Assembly: GCA_016784945.1 (NCBI GenBank)
Contig: JADHTP010000218.1
Location: 1 to 5,611 of the forward strand
DNA: 5,611 nucleotides
Reading direction: 5' to 3'
DNA from: Deltaproteobacteria bacterium
GTDB lineage: Bacteria; Myxococcota_A; UBA9042; DTJE01
This document shows, piece after piece, positions 5,495-5,611 of the stretch; the first letter of the stretch is position 1, and every line of letters starts with the position of its first letter. The notes under the pieces were generated by a model. That model was not told where the DNA came from. It made no database searches and saw only the letters and a list, made by a program, of their open reading frames with translations. The translations under genes and the position numbers were made by a program.

Positions 5495-5611
5495 GGGCGG
5501 GGGCGTTGATCGTCAGGGCAAACGCATCTGATTCGTGGTCGTGGACGCTTTGGCCAACCTTTGTCAACATCGAGACGATCCGGCGGATGAGTTCTTTCGC
5601 ATCTTCCGTCC
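5495..5611. other. Upstream region, no supported gene
   Basis: No complete gene is supported here. On the minus strand one frame is open from the window edge and reads coding-like at first (TEDAKELIRRIVSMLTKVGQ). It has no stop before entering the promoter and the synthetase gene in a wrong frame, so it could at most be the frameshifted tail of a gene beyond the edge. The plus strand also has a short coding-like stretch at the edge. Neither can be assigned. Confidence 0.4.

Noticed and set aside
4209..5570. A 453-codon minus-strand open frame starting MLTKVGQSV.
   Set aside because: It runs through the promoter and overlaps the synthetase gene in another frame. After the first few dozen residues it is a frame shadow rich in R, P, G and H.

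Overview
This is a GC-rich bacterial window, probably from a Gram-negative deltaproteobacterial lineage (Myxococcota, Bradymonadota or Desulfobacterota type). The grounds are a signal-peptide-bearing outer-membrane beta-barrel ending in Phe, lipoprotein signals, and a Cys-rich protein with the 'CGDDGCGG' signature often seen in Myxococcota-like secretomes. The taxonomic call is an inference from protein style, not from a marker gene.

Left part (1-1233): this is a damaged zone. It opens with a perfect heptanucleotide array (six ATGGTCG units from base 1) and a looser period-7 tract. On the minus strand lies a short Cys-rich lipoprotein gene whose signal peptide and Cys-rich body are in different frames. 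A divergent intergenic gap of about 130 bp follows. On the plus strand is the N-terminal end of a PLP-dependent lyase of the sphingosine-1-phosphate-lyase/decarboxylase type. It is frameshifted early and then joined abruptly, inside the conserved NGGPD segment, to the C-terminal end of a penicillin acylase family protein. The acylase piece is itself broken by an exact 20-bp tandem duplication and by an apparent 1-nt loss in a C run. The result is a composite of two gene fragments, not a working fusion.

Middle (1244-2498): an intact GH88/GH105-type lipoprotein (unsaturated glucuronyl/galacturonyl hydrolase family) starts at TTG behind a strong TAAGGAGG. The TAA of that sequence is the restored stop codon of the acylase remnant. 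The gene ends inside a TTGATCG-type heptamer tract. The short convergent spacer holds two copies of a 25-bp repeat, each carrying a TTC-TAG (Phe-stop) in the same minus-strand frame.

Right part (2493-5611): a compact two-gene minus-strand operon. It has a recognisable promoter (TTGCCA-17-CATAGT), a GGAGGT ribosome site, an ANL-superfamily acyl-CoA synthetase and, with an ATGA stop/start overlap, an OprO/OprP-like porin. The pair suggests uptake of a carboxylate across the outer membrane followed by activation to a CoA thioester in the cytoplasm, analogous in logic to FadL/FadD. The substrate cannot be read from the sequence.

No RNA genes, CRISPR arrays, transposases or integrases were seen. 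The most interesting signals are the in-frame amber repeat at the porin 3' end, the scattered period-7 repeats, and the chimeric junction with slippage-type frameshifts. No complete new defence or biosynthetic system is visible.
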